In this document: piece after piece, positions 33,783-41,897 of the stretch
How positions within the stretch are numbered: the first letter of the stretch is position 1
How the letters are laid out: each line of letters begins with the position of its first letter
Source of the DNA: Candidatus Leptovillus affinis
Lineage (GTDB): Bacteria > Chloroflexota > Anaerolineae > Promineifilales > Promineifilaceae
Reading direction: 5' to 3'
Length of the DNA stretch: 64,000 nucleotides
Assembly (NCBI GenBank): GCA_016705235.1
Contig: JADIYP010000002.1
Span: 186,001 to 250,000 of the forward strand
Position numbers and translations under genes: made by a program
Notes under the pieces: generated by a model
Database searches by the model: none
Told to the model about the DNA's origin: nothing
What the model saw: the letters and a program-made list of their open reading frames with translations, nothing else

Positions 33783-35216
33783 TTATACTGCTGAAAAAGC
33801 GCCCACCAGCGTACAACGCCGGATGCGCGTAAACGTGCGCGCCGTAGTCATGCCTTCGCCGGTGCGCCCGGCAATCGTGAAACTCGTGTGCCCTTCGCCG
33901 CCAAAGCCCAGCCCGGCATACGAAGGCGCATTCTTCACAAAGACTGTCGTATTAATCGCCCGGCCAAATTCGCTCATGTGGTAGATATTAGACGAGTGGA
34001 TGATGGCTGAGTGGCGCAAACCGGCTTCGACTTCCACGGCCGTTTCCACCCCTTCTTCAAAATCACGCACCCGCACCACACCCAGCACCGGCATCATCAA
34101 TTCATGCCGCACAAACGGATGATCCTTGCCCACTTCCACAATAATCGCCCGCATCTCCTCGTCCGCCGCAATGCCCAGTTCAGCCAAAATCACACAGGCG
34201 TTCTGGCCGATGTATTGGCGGTTGGGGCCGCTGCGTTTTTCATTCAACACCAAACGTTCCAGCTCCGGCAGGCGGCTGGGGTCCAGCACACAGACATTGC
34301 CCGCCGCGCGGAAGGCAGCCATCAGTGCGTCGGCGTTCCCGGCCGTCACAATCACCTCTTTTTCCGAGGTACAGGGCATATTGTTGTCGAACGAATGGCC
34401 CAAAATGATGTCCCGCGCCGCTTTCACCGGGTCGGCCGTATCATCCACCAGCACCGGCGGGTTGCCCGCCGCTGCGCCAATCGCCCGCTTGCCAGACCGT
34501 AAGGCCGCGTCCACCACCGCCGGGCCGCCCGTCGTCACGATCAGGTTGATTTGCGGATGGTGCATCAATTCGCCGGCCACTTCGATGGTCGCTTCGGCGG
34601 CCGCAACCAGCAGGTTGGGCGGGCCGCCCGCGCTTTCAATCGCTTCATTCAAAATATCCATCGCCATCAGCGAGGTGTTCTGGCTGGCCGGATGCGGCGC
34701 AAACACAACCGTGTTGCCCGCCGCCACCATGCTGATGGCGTTGTTGATCACCGTCGCCGTGGGGTTGGTGACCGGAGTGACGGCCAGAATGACGCCGAAC
34801 GGGGCGCATTCTTCAAGCGTCAGGCCGTCGTCGCCCACGTAGGCGTCGTTGGGCAGAATTTCTACGCCGGGCGTTTTTTCGGCGACGAGCAGGTTCTTGA
34901 GCACTTTGTCGGAGACGCGGCCCATGTGGGTTTCTTGCACGGCCGTTTGCGCCAGCTTTTGCGCGTTTTCGATGGCCGCTTCCCGCATGGCCTGAATAAT
35001 AGCCTTGCGCTGCGTCAGACTAACGCGCCGGAAGCGGGCCAGGGCCACGTGAGCCGCCTTTACCGCCTCATCGGGGGTAGCAAATACGCCGCGATAGTGA
35101 GCGGCGCGTGGCAGGGGGGATGGGGAACGGCCGTTAGCGCCATTTGCACTGCCCAACTGCGCCATCACCTGCTGAATAATCGCTTCAATTTGTGAATCCT
35201 GGATTTGTACAGTCAT
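33783..35216 (-). CDS. pduP: CoA-acylating propionaldehyde dehydrogenase
   Basis: 477 residues. The first 18-20 residues (TVQIQDSQIEAIIQQVMAQL) form the amphipathic encapsulation helix that drives PduP into the compartment, then a Ser/Pro linker and the aldehyde dehydrogenase fold: FGVILAVTPVTNPTATVI, VTTGGPAVVDAALRSGKRA and the catalytic Cys in FDNNMPCTSEKEVI. It turns propionaldehyde, NAD+ and CoA into propionyl-CoA and NADH. GAGGATTG lies before the ATG. A short hairpin-forming gap separates it from pduO. Confidence 0.96.
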   Translation of the reverse strand: MTVQIQDSQIEAIIQQVMAQLGSANGANGRSPSPLPRAAHYRGVFATPDEAVKAAHVALARFRRVSLTQRKAIIQAMREAAIENAQKLAQTAVQETHMGRVSDKVLKNLLVAEKTPGVEILPNDAYVGDDGLTLEECAPFGVILAVTPVTNPTATVINNAISMVAAGNTVVFAPHPASQNTSLMAMDILNEAIESAGGPPNLLVAAAEATIEVAGELMHHPQINLIVTTGGPAVVDAALRSGKRAIGAAAGNPPVLVDDTADPVKAARDIILGHSFDNNMPCTSEKEVIVTAGNADALMAAFRAAGNVCVLDPSRLPELERLVLNEKRSGPNRQYIGQNACVILAELGIAADEEMRAIIVEVGKDHPFVRHELMMPVLGVVRVRDFEEGVETAVEVEAGLRHSAIIHSSNIYHMSEFGRAINTTVFVKNAPSYAGLGFGGEGHTSFTIAGRTGEGMTTARTFTRIRRCTLVGAFSAV

Positions 35217-35235
35217 GGTTCAATCCTCAAAAATG

Positions 35236-35291
35236 GGAGATTAGAGATTGGAGATTGAAGACTAACCAATCTCCAGTTTGCAGTCTCCTGC
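35236..35291. repeat. GGAGATTAGAGATTGGAGATT hairpin in pduO-pduP gap
   Basis: AGATTGGAGATTGAAGACT and CCAATCTCCAGTTTGCAGTCT form inverted arms. A sister tract at 38417-38456 lies between pduL and the pduK-like gene. Confidence 0.6.
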
Positions 35292-36296
35292 CTAATACGC
35301 CGCCGCCATCGCCTGGGCCACAGCAATATCCTGCTCCACCGAGCCGCCGCTGACGCCGACCGCGCCGACCACTTTACCATCCTTGCGCAGCGGCAAGCCG
35401 CCGCCGACCAGGGTGATTTTGGGCAGGTTCACGTCGATGCCATAAAGCGATTGCCCCGGTTGGGACACTGCGGCTAATTCATGAGTGGGCAGGCGCACAG
35501 TCGCCGCCGTGTACGCTTTGTGCGGCGCCAACGTAACGCTGACGATGAGCGCGTCGTCCATGCGGCGGGCTTCGATCACGTCGCCGTTCTGGTCTACCAC
35601 CGCCAAAACCATCGGCACGCCGATTTCCTGGGCCTTCTTCATCCCGGCTTCGACCAGACGGTCGCAATCTTTGAGAGTCAGTTCCATTGCAATATCTCCT
35701 TGAGAACGGCCGTTGGGGGAAACGGCCGTATTCAATTCCGCTGGCAAATTCCGGGTAATGGTTTCGATGAGGCTGCGCTGCTCGTCGATGCGCGCCAGCA
35801 CGTACAACAAGTCCGACAAACGGTTGATGTACTTAATCAAATGCGGATTCACCGCTTCCTGCCGATTCAGGCTCACCAGCCGCCGTTCGGCCCGGCGAAA
35901 AATAGCCCGCGCCATATCCAGCGCCGCCGAGGCCGGCGACCCGCCGGGGCGCACAAACTGCCCGGTCTGAATCCATTCCTCGTTGTACTGGTCAATCAGG
36001 CGTTCCAGCCGCTCCACCTGGGATGGCTGCACGCAGGGCAGTTCAAACTTCAGCGCCTTGCCGCCGGGCACAAACGCCGCCTCAGACATAACAGGAATCA
36101 ACTCCCCTTGCAGGTCGATGATGTGGCGGCACAGGTCGTCGTAGTGCGTGGTAGCGCGGGCCAGGCCCAAAGCGGACGTGCCTTCGTCCATTGTGCCGTA
36201 AACCTCGATGCGTAGATCGTCTTTATCCACGCGCACGCCGCCCAACAGCGAGGTCTGCCCGGCGTCGCCGCCACGGGTATACACTTTGCTACTCAT
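35292..36296 (-). CDS. pduO: PduO: cob(I)alamin adenosyltransferase with HbpS/GlcG-like C-terminal domain
   Basis: 334 residues from ATG at 36296 (SSKVYTRGGDAGQTSLLGG). The N-terminal about 190 residues are the PduO-type ATP:cob(I)alamin adenosyltransferase, with the ATP loop TRGGDAGQTSLLGG and the helical motif DMARAIFRRAERRLV. The C-terminal domain (LTLKDCDRLVEAGMKKAQEI to GAVGVSGGSVEQDIAVAQAM) is the GlcG/HbpS fold seen in full-length PduO, able to bind heme in some members. Start overlaps the end of pduN by 8 bases. Makes AdoCbl for the diol dehydratase. Confidence 0.94.
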   Translation of the reverse strand: MSSKVYTRGGDAGQTSLLGGVRVDKDDLRIEVYGTMDEGTSALGLARATTHYDDLCRHIIDLQGELIPVMSEAAFVPGGKALKFELPCVQPSQVERLERLIDQYNEEWIQTGQFVRPGGSPASAALDMARAIFRRAERRLVSLNRQEAVNPHLIKYINRLSDLLYVLARIDEQRSLIETITRNLPAELNTAVSPNGRSQGDIAMELTLKDCDRLVEAGMKKAQEIGVPMVLAVVDQNGDVIEARRMDDALIVSVTLAPHKAYTAATVRLPTHELAAVSQPGQSLYGIDVNLPKITLVGGGLPLRKDGKVVGAVGVSGGSVEQDIAVAQAMAAAY

Positions 36297-36567
36297 CGGC
36301 AATGTCCACCGCATCGATAATGCCCACAATCGCCACATCCAGCGGCGCTTTGCGATGCTCCTCGCTGATGACGCGGGCCGCGCCGCCCTGAACCCACAAA
36401 ACCACGTCCCCTTCCCCCGCACCCAGCGTATCGACGGCAACCAGGCGGTTGTTGGTGGGGCGTTCTTCGCGCGGGTCCATCTCTTCGATGACCAGCAGCT
36501 TAAACCCGATCAACGATTCTTCCTTGCGGGTGGCGACAACAGTGCCAATTACTCTTGCTAAACGCAT
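36289..36567 (-). CDS. pduN: PduN/EutN/CcmL-type pentameric vertex protein
   Basis: 92 residues, the family size. Begins RLARVIGTVVATRKEESLIG, with LVAVDTLGAGEGDVVLWVQG and the closing VDVAIVGIID-type strand. Pentamers of this fold cap the twelve vertices of the icosahedral shell. GAGGTG precedes the ATG. Only one such gene is in the locus. Confidence 0.95.
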   Translation of the reverse strand: MRLARVIGTVVATRKEESLIGFKLLVIEEMDPREERPTNNRLVAVDTLGAGEGDVVLWVQGGAARVISEEHRKAPLDVAIVGIIDAVDIADE

Positions 36568-36580
36568 GGTTCACCTCGGT

Positions 36581-36635
36581 GTAGCCGCGGTATCCTTACC
36601 GCGTTCATGCCAGCGCGGTAAGGATACCGCGACTA
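36581..36635. repeat. 23-bp inverted repeat in pduN-flavoprotein gap
   Basis: Arms 36581-36603 and 36613-36635 match at 22 of 23 positions around a 9-base loop; the core TATCCTTACC-GCG is shared with the MITE-like elements at 2066-2174 and 27994-28193. Confidence 0.75.
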
Positions 36636-36638
36636 CTT

Positions 36639-37442
36639 TTAATTCCTATCCCACACCAGCCGCAAATTCTGCCGCCGGGCGATGTCTGCGGCGAGCGGGG
36701 TCAGGCGGGTTCCCGCGGGCAATTGCAAGCTGGAACCGGGTTGGTAAGCGGCTAAATCGGCGGCGGTGAGGATGGGGGCACGGCCGTTCCCCATCCCCAC
36801 CTGAATGGCCCGCGCCGGTGAAGCCGGGGTGGGCTGGGGTGCAGCGGGCTGGAGCTGGCGGAGCACGGCCGTTACAAATTCCTCTTCCTTCACCAAATTG
36901 ATCCCATAGTCCATTAGCGTGCTTAAGTGCCCCGCCAGCTTTTGCCGCAGCGCCGGAGCGCCGGTGTTGGTATGGCTAAAGACCAGGCCGCCGTTACCGT
37001 ATGGATCGGCCCCATCGCACACGGCGATGACTGGCTTTTCGGCCAGCAGCGCGCCCAGGACCAGCGTGGAAAAGAGCGAATCCATCAGGCCCAGCGCCAG
37101 GCGGGCGGCGGTGTTCATAGACAGCGTAGGCAGCAGCAGCAGATCGGTTTCGCGCACCAGTTTGGGCGTGTTCACCCACTGCTGCGGCCCGATAATTTCC
37201 TGCGCCCCCGCCCGCCGCACGTTGTCCTCGCCAATAATGTGCAGGGCCGAGGCGGTCATAAACACGGTCAGGTTGTGGTTGGCCTGGGTGAGCAGTTGGA
37301 TGGTTTCCATGCCCACCACATAGCCGGTGCTGGCCCCGCTAAACAGCATGAGCACGCGCTGCGGGGGAACGGCCGTGGCCATCCTCGCCCGCACCAACGC
37401 CACCACCTTCGCTACGATTTCATCAATAAGTGCTTGATCCAT
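36639..37442 (-). CDS. Microcompartment-associated flavoprotein with encapsulation-like N terminus
   Basis: 267 residues from ATG at 37442. The first 22 residues (DQALIDEIVAKVVALVRAR) are an amphipathic helix of the encapsulation type. Residues about 28-190 fit the flavoprotein (HFCD) fold: VLMLFSGASTGYV, LTVFMTASALHIIG, TDLLLLPTLSMNTAARLALG and KPVIAVCDGADPYG. C-terminal tail is Pro/Ala-rich then an SLQLPAGTRLTPLAADIARR segment. Genes of this type occur in other Pdu and glycyl-radical microcompartment loci without a proven role; FMN-dependent reduction, perhaps of cobalamin, is only a guess. No clear Shine-Dalgarno box. Confidence 0.8.
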   Translation of the reverse strand: MDQALIDEIVAKVVALVRARMATAVPPQRVLMLFSGASTGYVVGMETIQLLTQANHNLTVFMTASALHIIGEDNVRRAGAQEIIGPQQWVNTPKLVRETDLLLLPTLSMNTAARLALGLMDSLFSTLVLGALLAEKPVIAVCDGADPYGNGGLVFSHTNTGAPALRQKLAGHLSTLMDYGINLVKEEEFVTAVLRQLQPAAPQPTPASPARAIQVGMGNGRAPILTAADLAAYQPGSSLQLPAGTRLTPLAADIARRQNLRLVWDRN

Positions 37443-37504
37443 GATTGTTTTTTTATCCGCAGATTTTGCCGATTTTGCCGATAAGAGAAAAATGGTTCTT
37501 TGGG

Positions 37505-37616
37505 ATTTCAGGGGGTTGACACCCAATGATGCGTGAAGCGTGTTGCGTGACCAGAGAGACCTCACGCAATACGCATCACGCTTCACGCCCGACCCCACGA
37601 AATCCTAAAGACCCAG
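37505..37616. repeat. Long inverted repeat (GATGCGTGAAGCGTG family), copy 1
   Basis: GATGCGTGAAGCGTGTTGCG and the complementary CGCAATACGCATCACGCTTC, with outer arms TTTGGGATTTCAGGGGGTT and CCACGAAATCCTAAAG, make a long hairpin in the pduL-flavoprotein gap. The related copy is at 50016-50127. Confidence 0.75.
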
Positions 37617-37647
37617 AAAAATCTGCGAAATCTGCGTAATCTGTGGA

Positions 37648-38397
37648 CTATCTCTTCTGAATAATCAACGTGCCGGTCTGGCCGTTGCGAATGCCGACGG
37701 CGTTGCCTTCGTCGGTGTCCAGATGCACTTCGGTGAGCCAGCCGGCCTTCACACGCACCAAAATACCGTGCAGCGTGGTGGGACGCGGCCCATCAATGCG
37801 CAGATCGAGTAAATCGCCATGTGCGACGCCCAGGGACACGGCCGTTTTATCGCTGATATGAATGTGCCGCCGGGCAATAAACGCCCCGCCGCCACCGCCG
37901 CCGGGCAGCGTCACCGCCCCTTCCGGCCCCACCAGCGTAATGGGTTGGCAGGCCGGGTCCGCGCCGTCGGTAGCCACCGGCAGCTTCATGCCAATGATCA
38001 GGGCGTCGGTTTGGGAGAGTTCGACTTGCGAATACGGCCGTGTCGGCCCCAGCACCCGCACCTTTTCGATGGCCCGCTTGCGCCCCACCACCATCACCTG
38101 CTCGCGGGCGGCGTAATAGCCCTTCTGGTACAACTCGTTGTAGACGGTCAGGTCGTGGCCTTTGCCAAACAAAATTTCCACGTGCTCCGGGCACAGGTGG
38201 ACGTGGCGCACGGAAATGCCGATGGGCACTTCCAGTTCCAGGTGGTCGTTGACGGCCACGGCCGTTGGCTCTTGTGGCACGGCCGTTTCCAGCGGCTGCA
38301 TCGTCGCCAGGCGGCGCAGCACCTCCTGGGAAATACGCTCCACGGTCAGGCTGGCTCCGTTCAATTTCATAGTCGGTTGGTTGATGACTGTTTCCAC
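37648..38397 (-). CDS. pduL: PduL phosphotransacylase
   Basis: 249 residues. N-terminal helix LTVERISQEVLRRLATM resembles an encapsulation signal; then two PduL barrels with the zinc His motifs SVRHVHLCPEH and ARRHIHISD, plus DLTVYNELYQKGYYAAREQV. Exchanges CoA for phosphate on propionyl-CoA, returning CoA inside the shell. Start is GTG at 38397; ATG at 38370 is an alternative that would keep the signal helix. A Gly-rich insertion (PGGGGGGAF) precedes the second His motif. Confidence 0.95.
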   Translation of the reverse strand: METVINQPTMKLNGASLTVERISQEVLRRLATMQPLETAVPQEPTAVAVNDHLELEVPIGISVRHVHLCPEHVEILFGKGHDLTVYNELYQKGYYAAREQVMVVGRKRAIEKVRVLGPTRPYSQVELSQTDALIIGMKLPVATDGADPACQPITLVGPEGAVTLPGGGGGGAFIARRHIHISDKTAVSLGVAHGDLLDLRIDGPRPTTLHGILVRVKAGWLTEVHLDTDEGNAVGIRNGQTGTLIIQKR

Positions 38398-38416
38398 AGG
38401 TGTCAGCTCTCTTAAA

Positions 38417-38456
38417 GATGGAGATTAGGGATTGGAGACTTGATAATCTCCAGTCT
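38417..38456. repeat. GGAGATTAGGGATTGGAGA hairpin tract, second copy
   Basis: GATGGAGATTAGGGATTGGAG and inverted AATCTCCAGTCTCTAC lie between the pduK-like stop and the pduL start; same family as 35236-35291. Confidence 0.55.
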
Positions 38457-38915
38457 CTACTCTTCCAGCTTGCGATGGGTGGCGCAGTATTCAGAGCCGG
38501 CCACGGCCGTGCGCTTGCAGCGTTCGCCGGATTTCGTCAGAGCAATACATTGTTGAGGTTCGGAAACGGCCGTTCCCCCCTCTTCCTCTTGCTCTAGCTC
38601 TTCCTCTAGCTCTCGCTCTGGCTCTCGCTTCTTCCCCCGGTCCAGGTTGGCAATCAACGCCTCAATCTCATCATGCGGCCGGGGAATGATATGCTGGCCA
38701 TACACCTTGCCAATGCGCGACGCGGCGGCCACACCGGCAGCCACGGCCGCCTTCACCGCGCCCACGTCGCCGACAAACTTCACGGTGATCTTGCCGCCGC
38801 CCTTGGTGTTTTCGTAACCCAGCAAGGTCACGTTGGCCGCTTTCACGGCCGCGTCGGCGGCTTCAATCGCGCTGACCAGACCGATGGTTTCGATTAATCC
38901 CAATGCTTGTTTCAT
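38457..38915 (-). CDS. pduK: PduK-like hexameric shell protein with C-terminal Cys/His motif
   Basis: 152 residues. Residues 1-90 are a canonical BMC-H domain (QALGLIETIGLVSAIEAADA; GGGKITVKFVGDVGAVKAA; HIIPRPHDEIE). A charged Glu/Arg linker (about 92-115) leads to CIALTKSGERCKRTAVAGSE and then YCATHRKLEE, giving C-x9-C-x10-C-x2-H. Salmonella PduK also has a Cys-containing tail, but with a different motif; the pattern here resembles small zinc-finger-like tails (CxA-T-G-CKR-YCxxH). The tail could hold zinc or bind cargo. ATGA overlap with pduH. Confidence 0.88.
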   Translation of the reverse strand: MKQALGLIETIGLVSAIEAADAAVKAANVTLLGYENTKGGGKITVKFVGDVGAVKAAVAAGVAAASRIGKVYGQHIIPRPHDEIEALIANLDRGKKREPERELEEELEQEEEGGTAVSEPQQCIALTKSGERCKRTAVAGSEYCATHRKLEE

Positions 38916-39439
38916 CGGATACCTCTCTCGTTTAACTTTTGCACAATCAGCGCCACCAGCGCCGCCACCTGTGCCGGATCGTCTATGGGCGCACCGGCAA
39001 CGGCCGGTCGTGGTTGAGCAGCAGCGTAAGCCTGCGGCTGCGGCAGCGTGCCGCGCGCCGGTTGGCTCTGGGGCGACGGTTCCTCATCGGCAAAGCGGAA
39101 GGGCTTGCGGATGACCATGCGCGCCGCGTTAGCGCCCATCACCCGGCAAAAATAGTCGGCCGGCCCGCTAAACTTCAGCGACATCACCGGCTTTCCCACC
39201 GGCATGTGGCGCTCGTGCAGCACCACTACCTCCGGCGAAACAGCCACGCCGATGTTAAAGCGCGAACTGCGCGCCGCTTCGTAGGCCATCGTCACCAGAT
39301 CATACGCCGTTTCGGTGACCAATCGGCAGGGCACGCCTTCTTCCTCCGCGCCGATTTGCACCCAGCGGTAGAGGGCCAAGTCTGTGCCGGGCAAAAGAGC
39401 GACGTGAATCGCGGGGCGGTCTTGTTCTCTGGCATCCAT
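38912..39439 (-). CDS. pduH: PduH: diol dehydratase reactivase small subunit, C-terminally extended
   Basis: 175 residues, about 50 more than usual. The core (IHVALLPGTDLALYRWVQIG; GIAVSPEVVVLHERHMP-like GVAVSPEVVVLHERHMPVGK; VMGANAARMVIRKPFR) is PduH. The extra C terminus has a Pro/Ala/Gln linker and the helix DPAQVAALVALIVQKLNERG, which has the hydrophobic spacing of an encapsulation peptide. With PduG it swaps damaged cobalamin out of the dehydratase. Stop overlaps the next start as ATGA. Confidence 0.92.
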   Translation of the reverse strand: MDAREQDRPAIHVALLPGTDLALYRWVQIGAEEEGVPCRLVTETAYDLVTMAYEAARSSRFNIGVAVSPEVVVLHERHMPVGKPVMSLKFSGPADYFCRVMGANAARMVIRKPFRFADEEPSPQSQPARGTLPQPQAYAAAQPRPAVAGAPIDDPAQVAALVALIVQKLNERGIR

Positions 39440-39443
39440 CCCG

Positions 39444-41288
39444 TTACCTCGCCCTCTGCCGTTCGTAATAACCTAAAACCAGCCCGGTCGCCACCGCATT
39501 CACCGGCCCCAGCTTGCCGCGAATGTTGGCCGTGCCCACCACCGTGCCAAATTCGGCCAGCTTATTCATGAGCATTTGCGACAGCTCAAAATCCTGCCCG
39601 GAGCCGCCGACGATGGCCACAAACTCAATGTTGCGGATGTTGCCCAGCGGGGCCACTGTCTTCAGGGCGCGCAGGCTGTTGCGCAAAAAGACGCGCCGCT
39701 TGGCTTCCCGGCGCACCTCGCGGATGCGCTCGATGGTGTGTTCGGTGGGGATGGGAACCAGCCCGCTTTTCGTTACCAGGGCTACCCGGCCAAACAATTT
39801 GGGGTCCAGCGGCTCCTGGAAAAAGCGCACGGAATTGTCTTCGTTGCGGATGTGGAACAGGCTTTCCACCTTCGCCAATGGGTAGCGTTTGATTTCCTCG
39901 GCCACATCGACGTTTGTGCCGCTGGGCAAATCCAGTTCGCGTTGGATGAGCAGCGAGACCATGTTGCCCGCCCCGGCCAGATGAATGCTCTGCACCGGCT
40001 GCCCCTTCACCATCAGGGCGGCGTCGGTGGAACCGGCGCCCAGGTCCAGAATCGCCAGGGGCACATCGATGCCGGGCGTGGTGAGTGTGCCCAGAATAGC
40101 CATGTTGGCTTCCACGCCGCCTAACTCCACGGGCACGCCAATCTCCTGCGAGAGCGCCTGCGCCAGCCGCTCCATGAGCAGTTGGTCGGTGTTGACCATG
40201 GCGGCCAGGCCGACGGCGTTTTCCATGGAGAATTCCTGGGCCAGGCCGCCGGACACTTTTTGCGGGACCAGGCAGTCGACGGCCAGGATGTCGCGGATTT
40301 TGATGGCTTTGAGCGGCTTTTCGGTAACGTCGCTCATGGTCTGGCGCACGCGCTCGACCATGCCGCCGACGTTGGTGCCGGCCGCGCCTTCCACGTCTTG
40401 CAGTTGGCCGACCTGGGCCAGACCTTCCATGATGGCGTCTGCGCCGCCGTCCATTTCGACAACGGCCGTTCTCACATCCCCGATCAGCTTCAATGTGCCC
40501 GCCGGGATGCGCCGCGTCTGCACATCGCCCGCCGGGGTGCGAATCACCACCGCCGAACGCAGCCCAATCAGCGCCTTGGCAATGGGGATGACCATCTGCG
40601 TTTCTTGCGGGGTCAGTTCAAACAAGGTGGCGATGCCGTAAGGATTGCACAACTGGCGGATCACCTGCCCGTGGTCGCCCACTTCGACGGCCGCCAGCAT
40701 ATTCAGCGGCACGTGGTCGATCAGACCTACCTCGTCCACGAAAGGCAGAATTTTGGGCAGGCGGTTGGCGATCAACACGCCGTCGTCCGCCTGCACAATG
40801 CCGCCCTGCACGTCTATTCCAGCTTCGATGGCCCGTTTGATCAGCGAAGCGGCTACCTCAAAGTCATACGCTTTAGGGATGACGACGATGACCGGTTCGC
40901 CGCGCCGCACAGACACCAGGTTTTGGATGTGGATGGTCTGCCCGACGCCAATGCCCATGCCGCCCGGCGAGCCGGGGTTGTGCCCAATCATCGTCGATTC
41001 GGTGATGATGGTTTCGGTGATGGTCTCCATGGCGATGTCGCCGATGACCGGGGTGGCCTCGTTGAGCAGGGCCAGGTCCAGATCGGTGATGGCGATGTGG
41101 GCGTCTTCAACGGCCGTGCGCAATGCCAGCGCCATGCCCGGAATGTTGCTCAGGGTGCCTTTGATGCCCGTGGTGGGCACACGGCTGGAGCCTAAAAACC
41201 GGGGCGGCCGGTTGAAGTCGCTGATTTCAGCGATGGCGACTTCGGTGGTGGAGTTGCCGACGTCGATGCCGGCGATGATTTTCGTCAT
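39444..41288 (-). CDS. pduG: PduG: diol dehydratase reactivase large subunit
   Basis: 614 residues. Actin-like ATPase: IIAGIDVGNSTTEVAIAEI (phosphate 1), AILDLGAGSTDAALMVKG (phosphate 2) and EFVAIVGGSGQDFELSQML (adenosine loop). ATP-driven chaperone that releases cyanocobalamin-like dead cofactor from PduCDE. The ATG at 41288 directly abuts the TTGGTTAG/CTAACCAA repeat, and no Shine-Dalgarno box is visible. Confidence 0.96.
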   Translation of the reverse strand: MTKIIAGIDVGNSTTEVAIAEISDFNRPPRFLGSSRVPTTGIKGTLSNIPGMALALRTAVEDAHIAITDLDLALLNEATPVIGDIAMETITETIITESTMIGHNPGSPGGMGIGVGQTIHIQNLVSVRRGEPVIVVIPKAYDFEVAASLIKRAIEAGIDVQGGIVQADDGVLIANRLPKILPFVDEVGLIDHVPLNMLAAVEVGDHGQVIRQLCNPYGIATLFELTPQETQMVIPIAKALIGLRSAVVIRTPAGDVQTRRIPAGTLKLIGDVRTAVVEMDGGADAIMEGLAQVGQLQDVEGAAGTNVGGMVERVRQTMSDVTEKPLKAIKIRDILAVDCLVPQKVSGGLAQEFSMENAVGLAAMVNTDQLLMERLAQALSQEIGVPVELGGVEANMAILGTLTTPGIDVPLAILDLGAGSTDAALMVKGQPVQSIHLAGAGNMVSLLIQRELDLPSGTNVDVAEEIKRYPLAKVESLFHIRNEDNSVRFFQEPLDPKLFGRVALVTKSGLVPIPTEHTIERIREVRREAKRRVFLRNSLRALKTVAPLGNIRNIEFVAIVGGSGQDFELSQMLMNKLAEFGTVVGTANIRGKLGPVNAVATGLVLGYYERQRAR

Positions 41289-41374
41289 GGGTTGGTTGGT
41301 TAGTTGGCTGGTTGGTTGGTTAGTTGGTTGGTTGCTAACAAACTAACCAACTCAACCAACCCAACCAACCAATT
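41288..41374. repeat. TTGGTTAG / CTAACCAA inverted tract, copy 2 (pduE-pduG gap)
   Basis: GGTTGGTTGGTTAGTTGGCT units (41289-41334) are followed by CTAACAAACTAACCAACTCA units; the complete gap between pduE and pduG is this hairpin. Copy 1 is at 30214-30296. Confidence 0.8.
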
Positions 41375-41885
41375 AATCCTTCTTCAAAACGTCGCGGGCT
41401 TCGTAAACGCCGGCGGCTTCGCGGACGAAGTTGGCGCAGACTTTAGCTCCGTATTGGCTTTCCAATTCGTCGGCGATAGCCAACAGTTCCGCTTTGCTGG
41501 AACGGTTGGGGCGCAGCGCGTTGTACATGCCCAGCACGCGCTCGTCGGGAACGTTGGTCAGTTCACCGGCGCGGCGCATGTTGCGGGCCAACTGCGGCCG
41601 GCTGATGCTTTCGGCGATTTGGGCCTGGTATTCCAACGTTTGCGGGGTGATGCGAATTTCTTCCGCTTTCACCGCGCCGGACATGATGGCGTCCAGGGTG
41701 ATGTCGTCGAGGGTTTTGCCGGTGGCCGTTTTGACCAGTTCGCGCCGTTTTTGGGCCAGTGGATAGTCGGTTTTGTAGTTGAGGGAACGGCCGTTAGACG
41801 CCGCCGGAGCCGCACTCCCATTCCCGCCATTCAACTCCGCGAGAACCTCTTTAACAATTGCCGCAATAATATCTTGTTGTGACAT
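41373..41885 (-). CDS. pduE: PduE: propanediol dehydratase small subunit
   Basis: 170 residues. N-terminal helix SQQDIIAAIVKEVLAELNGG is an encapsulation-like signal. Core: YPLAQKRRELVKTATGKTL and LTNVPDERVLGMYNALRPNR are typical for the gamma subunit. AAGGAG precedes the ATG. Twelve bases after pduD. Confidence 0.95.
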   Translation of the reverse strand: MSQQDIIAAIVKEVLAELNGGNGSAAPAASNGRSLNYKTDYPLAQKRRELVKTATGKTLDDITLDAIMSGAVKAEEIRITPQTLEYQAQIAESISRPQLARNMRRAGELTNVPDERVLGMYNALRPNRSSKAELLAIADELESQYGAKVCANFVREAAGVYEARDVLKKD

Positions 41886-41897
41886 GCTACTTTCTCC

